Assembly (NCBI GenBank): GCA_028565635.1
Contig: JAOXYB010063946.1
Location: 1-10,411 of the forward strand
Length of the DNA: 10,411 nucleotides
Direction of reading: 5' to 3'
Source of the DNA: Phoronis ovalis
Taxonomy: Eukaryota; Phoronida; Phoronidae
Below, piece after piece: positions 7,251 through 10,411 of the stretch (position 1 is the stretch's first letter; every line of letters starts with the position of its first letter). The position numbers were made by a program, and so were the translations under genes. The notes beneath the pieces were generated by a model. That model was given only the letters and a program-made list of their open reading frames with translations, was not told the origin of the DNA and searched no databases.

Positions 7251-8546
7251 TGACTGGTTGATTTATTTCTATTTTTGATCTGTTTCTGATAAGATTACAA
7301 AAGATTTCAAAATTGTGAAGAAATAATACATATTTGCATTATTTATATATGGTTACTTTTTCTGATATTCTTAGGTGCTAGTGAAATACAAATATTCATT
7401 TGAACTGAAGACTAGTGTCATAGATAATTGTAAGCCAGATCAAAGTATGCTTGTGCTATTTTTAAGATGCATTTTTCCAGGAATTAACTTTTTACTTGTA
7501 GATATGTTCTTATAAGGAGTTATTATTTTTTAAGTGATTTACATTATATAAAAAGTGATCATGTAATGGATGTCGCCACTAGAAAACAGTGAACTTAAAG
7601 TTACACTCAGTTTTCAAAACCAGCGAAAATAAAATTCTGTTATAGTTCAATACCTTACCTGGTTTTCAAACTTAATACCTTTGAAGAATCCAAGGCATGT
7701 AAATGGGCATTTTTTATTACAAATAGATTTGTTAAGCACATATAGCACTGGATACAAAGTTTGGGAGGTCATTCTCTTTAACAATGCCATTTGTACCAAA
7801 AAATGGTGTTGCTTTTTTATGATGCTTTGACATACAATACTTGTTAAATAGCAATAAAAATGTAGGCTACTGCGGGTGTGACTCCAATAACCTGTCTTTC
7901 AAAATGTAGTGTTTTCAAATTGTCCTTAAAAATGCCAATTACACCCAGAAACCTTGTTGGGTGTATCTGATGCTGGAAAGCAGTCAGTGTTTGAGCAGAA
8001 AGATACTTGCCTTGTGTGCATATTTCCATAGAAAAACTAGAAAATATACCATAGGCTTAAGAATTCCTTGAAACTACTTTAGCATGGGAATTACACTATA
8101 TAAAATGGGTTGTATCAACATGAAAGTGTTTAAATTCATGTTTTATAATATTCAATTTTGGTGGAGACTAGTTTAACACAACAGAAATGTTTTGAAATTT
8201 GTAACACTGTTTCAAATAACGTGCTACATGAAGAACTAATATTGGAAAAATAATTTCCAAACTTTTGAAATGTGAAACTGCTAAAACTATTACATGTGAG
8301 ATTCTTTCTTGATGAGCATGCCAAACTAAATATTCCATCAGTATATGCTTCAGAGACAAAATCACATCAAGGAAGCTTCATATTATCAATAAGTTTACTC
8401 AAGGACAGCCTACCAAAAGCAGTAGTATGAGCTGTAGCTCGGTCACATCTAAGAAGTAAGGGCATTATTTTGTGAATTAAAACATTTAATCAGAATGGTA
8501 AGCAGTACAGTTAAAATCCACATGCGTTGCAATTTTGTATTCAAAG
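7251..8546. other. Intronic sequence without a supported gene
   Basis: No recognised gene or repeat family. At 7374-7429 a good acceptor (TTTTTCTGATATTCTTAG) and a fair donor (AATT|GTAAGC) bracket 56 bases that are open in one frame, but that frame does not fit the phase-1 exon upstream. A minus-strand donor-like CCAG|GTAAGG sits at 7659/7658. Overlapping minus-strand frames at 8136-8365 look like chance. Confidence 0.45.
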
Positions 8547-8569
8547 TTCTGCTTTGTTTTTAGGTAAGA
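8547..8569 (+). promoter_or_regulatory. Candidate recursive splice site (zero-length exon)
   Basis: TTCTGCTTTGTTTTTAG ends at 8563 and is followed immediately by GTAAGA. A pyrimidine tract with AG is thus fused to a good 5' splice site. This is the layout of ratchet points in long introns of flies and vertebrates, where the first splice removes the left part of the intron and recreates a donor at the exon junction. It is on the same strand as the coding exon and about 6.8 kb into its intron, where such sites would be expected. AGGTAAG alone would occur by chance about once in this much sequence, so the fused tract is what carries the evidence. Confidence 0.4.
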
Positions 8570-8787
8570 CGTAAATAGTTGTCCTCTAGCTCTAGGACAG
8601 GGCACCATTTTAATCAGAAGATCAATTTGAAGGTGAAAAGACATGTAAATCAAAAGTTTGTGTGCCAGTCCTGGTATTAACCTCCCAGGACTTTGTAAAG
8701 TATATAATTTTGTGACATCACATGTTCACATATTGTCCAGGACAAAACTAACTTGGGTAATAGGGAAGTAACTGTTAATTATGCTTA
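8570..8787. other. Intronic sequence with short GTCC/GGAC inverted words
   Basis: Short inverted pairs occur: TGTCCT/AGGACA around 8580-8599 and GTCCTGG/CCAGGAC at 8668-8691. Arms are six to seven bases, too short to call a terminator or RNA gene. Confidence 0.3.
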
Positions 8788-9099
8788 TCAAATTGGATCG
8801 GAATTAGGAAGTGTATTTTCAAGTCTGTCACAAACACTGATTAGAGGATATCCTAGTTGGGAAAGATGAATTGTAGAAACTGCCTGATCAATGATTAATT
8901 GTATTGTATGTCGGAAAATCAGTTCCAGTCTCGAGGAGACAATTAAAGCAATATCAGAAGGGAGGGTTGCTGGAAAAAGGCCCAATGTATACTGATAGTC
9001 GGTGATTTTGTCGCTTAGGTGCATTGGTATATAATTGGCATTCGGCTTTTTCCTTATAGTTTTGGTATTCTTAGTTTTGGAGCACAACATGCACCTCAT
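8788..9099 (-). other. 103-codon open frame, unrecognised; possible transposable-element remnant
   Basis: The minus-strand frame starts at ATG 9099. Its middle and C-terminal parts have a balanced, protein-like composition and the region has more CpG and GC than its surroundings, unlike chance AT-rich frames. No family is recognised and no donor is obvious. The plus strand over the same region reads in pieces interrupted by stops, one of which (around 8920-8990) contains GRVAGKRP, loosely like the C-terminal end of some non-LTR reverse transcriptases. A decayed element in either orientation is the best guess. Confidence 0.15.
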
Positions 9100-9179
9100 A
9101 AAACTAATTTTAGCATAGAAATAAAATTCTCATATCAAAGTAGAATCAGTATAGGTGCCTGTATCTCACTTCAGTTCTT

Positions 9180-9250
9180 GGTATACTGACCAACAGAAAT
9201 TTGGCCAAAGGTATACTGACCGACATTTTTAGCGATTGGTATGCTAACTG
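9180..9250. repeat. Degenerate about 30-bp tandem repeat (GGTATACTGACC)
   Basis: GGTATACTGACC is at 9180-9191 and 9210-9221, and a diverged GGTATGCTAACT follows at 9238. Spacing is 30 and 28 bases. The parts between the words differ more. No function is evident. Confidence 0.6.
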
Positions 9251-9552
9251 CTAAAGGCTCCAGCCAAACACATAATACCCTCTGTAGGTATTATTACAAG
9301 TCACCTACCCAGGGTTCCAGTATAACATACTGTTAGATGGCTTGTGATATAGAAAAATGACCTGCAAATTAGCTAATCAGTATAGAAGTTTTGTTTGAAT
9401 AATGTAAACTAGATATAGTTCATTAGACATATGCGTTCACCTTCTTTATTTAAAAAACTTTGTCAGCATAGCCTACCTCATAAAAAACTGCAAGTGAGAT
9501 TTCTAAATGAGCTGTTTAGTATAGTATGTTCCACTCTCCTATGTCACTCTGA
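9251..9552. other. Intronic sequence, nothing recognised
   Basis: No gene, RNA or repeat was identified. CpG frequency is still low here and rises sharply from about 9550 onward. Confidence 0.5.
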
Positions 9553-9977
9553 ATGAAAATCGTGCTATTTTCAATGTTTAATGAAAAGAACGTTGAATCA
9601 TTTTTTATCAGCGTGAGTGATATAGTGCCTATTAACAGAATTTCGCAATTTTCTAATGAGCCATTTTTAGAAAAGTTCCTATTTTGCAAATCCCAGTTAT
9701 TAGTTTCCTATAGACAATTTCGAATGCTGATTGTCAGCAGTAGAGAATTATAATGGTGATTTGCGAAACAACAACTCCTAAAAATGTCACATTAAAAAAT
9801 TATGAAATTTTGAATCCTGTTAGGAATATTACTCACCCTGCTAAAAAACATTTCAACATTTTTTCCACTAATACGTTGAAAATAACATACGATTGTCAGA
9901 GTGACACTCCAAGGTGTCTTGGATATATTTGGGATGGGGGTGTACCACTGAGAGTAAAAATGTATATTTTGGACTAA
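9553..9977 (+). other. Two small open frames overlapping at TAATG, unrecognised
   Basis: A 66-codon frame from ATG 9553 ends with TAA at 9751-9753, and a 74-codon frame starts with ATG at 9753-9755, sharing one base. Neither peptide is recognised. The region has a higher CpG density than the preceding intron. A stop-start overlap is known from some retroelements and viruses, but these frames are short, no motif supports this, and chance is most likely. Confidence 0.12.
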
Positions 9978-10001
9978 ACTCTGTTGGACTCCAAAATATA
10001 C
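9962..10001. repeat. 12-bp inverted repeat with 16-base loop
   Basis: GTATATTTTGGA (9962-9973) pairs perfectly with TCCAAAATATAC (9990-10001). It begins a cluster of related words, with AAATATACC recurring at 10022-10030. It may be part of a small repeat element that includes the GGGTGTAC words to the right. Confidence 0.7.
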
Positions 10002-10226
10002 CAAAAATTCCAAGTACCCTGAAATATACCAGGAATCGACATGTAGAATCAACATCCGATGTCGCAAATAGTGTACAGCGCATATGCAGAATACCGATGG
10101 AACTGCTGGAAAACAAGAAAGTAACCACAGAAATCACATAAGTAAATTTGTTGCTGATCAATTTTTGTGGGACATACGGTAATTCTTCTCAAATTTGTAC
10201 AAAAAAAAATTATTTTTAATTTTGGG

Positions 10227-10340
10227 GGGTGTACGAAATTTGGGAAATACAAAATTCTCCGAAAATATGGGTGTACAAATTCTCGGAAACTATAATAAAT
10301 GTGTAAAGGGGGTGTACTTATATGGGAATTCCCCAAAAAT
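10227..10340. repeat. Degenerate about 42-bp tandem repeat (GGGTGTAC)
   Basis: GGGTGTAC occurs at 10227-10234, 10269-10276 and 10310-10317, spaced 42 and 41 bases, with loosely similar ACAAATTCTCSGAAA and GGGAA words between. An additional GGGGGTGTACC lies at 9937-9947. The repetition explains the Pro/Phe/Tyr-rich minus-strand open frame over 10049-10387, which I do not regard as a gene. Confidence 0.6.
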
Positions 10341-10411
10341 ATATTTTGATATTTGTTTGTCGATGATCGTAAATCGGGGTCAAACACTACCAGTACGGCA
10401 GTGCGAGAAAT

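Larger units (their letters stand above)
1735..10411 (+). other. First intron (partial, more than 8.6 kb)
   Basis: Everything after the donor at 1735 reads as intron. I inspected the better plus-strand acceptors (AG ending at 2297, 4071, 7188 and 7373). Joined to the phase-1 exon, each meets a stop codon within about a dozen codons: at 2297 almost at once, at 4071 after four codons, at 7188 after eleven, at 7373 after eight. No C2H2 zinc-finger pattern was seen in any frame I read. The true second coding exon should therefore be to the right of 10411. Confidence 0.65.

Noticed and set aside
7374-7429. 56-base micro-exon bounded by a good acceptor and a fair donor
   Set aside because: In the phase required by the exon at 1683 it has a stop after eight codons, and the peptide in the open frame is unrecognised.
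9792-10387. Several overlapping open frames on both strands near the right edge
   Set aside because: They overlap each other in all frames and reflect repeat words and local composition; none shows a domain or a splice-bounded structure.
1-10411. tRNA, rRNA, CRISPR array, bacterial operon or insertion sequence
   Set aside because: No tRNA B-box-like word in context, no regularly spaced identical repeats with unique spacers, no long coding frames and no ribosome binding sites with genes were found.

Overview
The window is animal genomic DNA. It is AT-rich and mostly non-coding, with no bacterial-style gene layout, and its longest open frame is about 130 codons. The one convincing gene piece is a very small first coding exon on the + strand at 1683-1734. 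It reads MSRRKQEKPQHRKTIDS and then one extra base, and it runs straight into a consensus splice donor (CAG|GTAAGC). MSRRKQxKPQH is the N-terminal NuRD-recruiting motif of the SALL (spalt-like) and BCL11 zinc-finger repressors; the FOG proteins carry a looser version. I conclude that the window holds the promoter-proximal region, the start codon and more than 8.6 kb of the first intron of a SALL/BCL11-type transcription factor. The zinc-finger exons lie beyond the right edge.

Layout: 1-1682 is a CpG-rich promoter and 5' leader, with a YY1/Pho-type site and an upstream ORF that overlaps the start. 1683-1734 is the exon. From 1735 onward is intron. By my hand count CpG falls from roughly 26 per kb in the first 2.1 kb to about 5 per kb across 2.1-9.5 kb, then rises to about 25 per kb after 9541. 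The intron contains an AT-rich desert (2300-3320), a long inverted repeat (3322-3502), a 20-bp tandem repeat (4671-4725), probable old dispersed repeats (about 5787-6068, 6404-6610 and 6713-6875), and an almost perfect spacer-less palindrome (7199-7250). It also has a zero-length-exon splice element at 8547-8569 that looks like a recursive-splicing ratchet point, and degenerate short repeats at 9180-9250 and 10227-10340.

Organism: the low GC, long intron, CpG depletion outside the promoter, and repeats rich in TGACCT/AGGTCA and ACATGTAT words fit a marine invertebrate. A mollusc or another lophotrochozoan is my favoured guess, with low confidence; another deuterostome or an early vertebrate is not excluded. 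The other open frames look like chance or decayed repeat sequence and are reported with low confidence.
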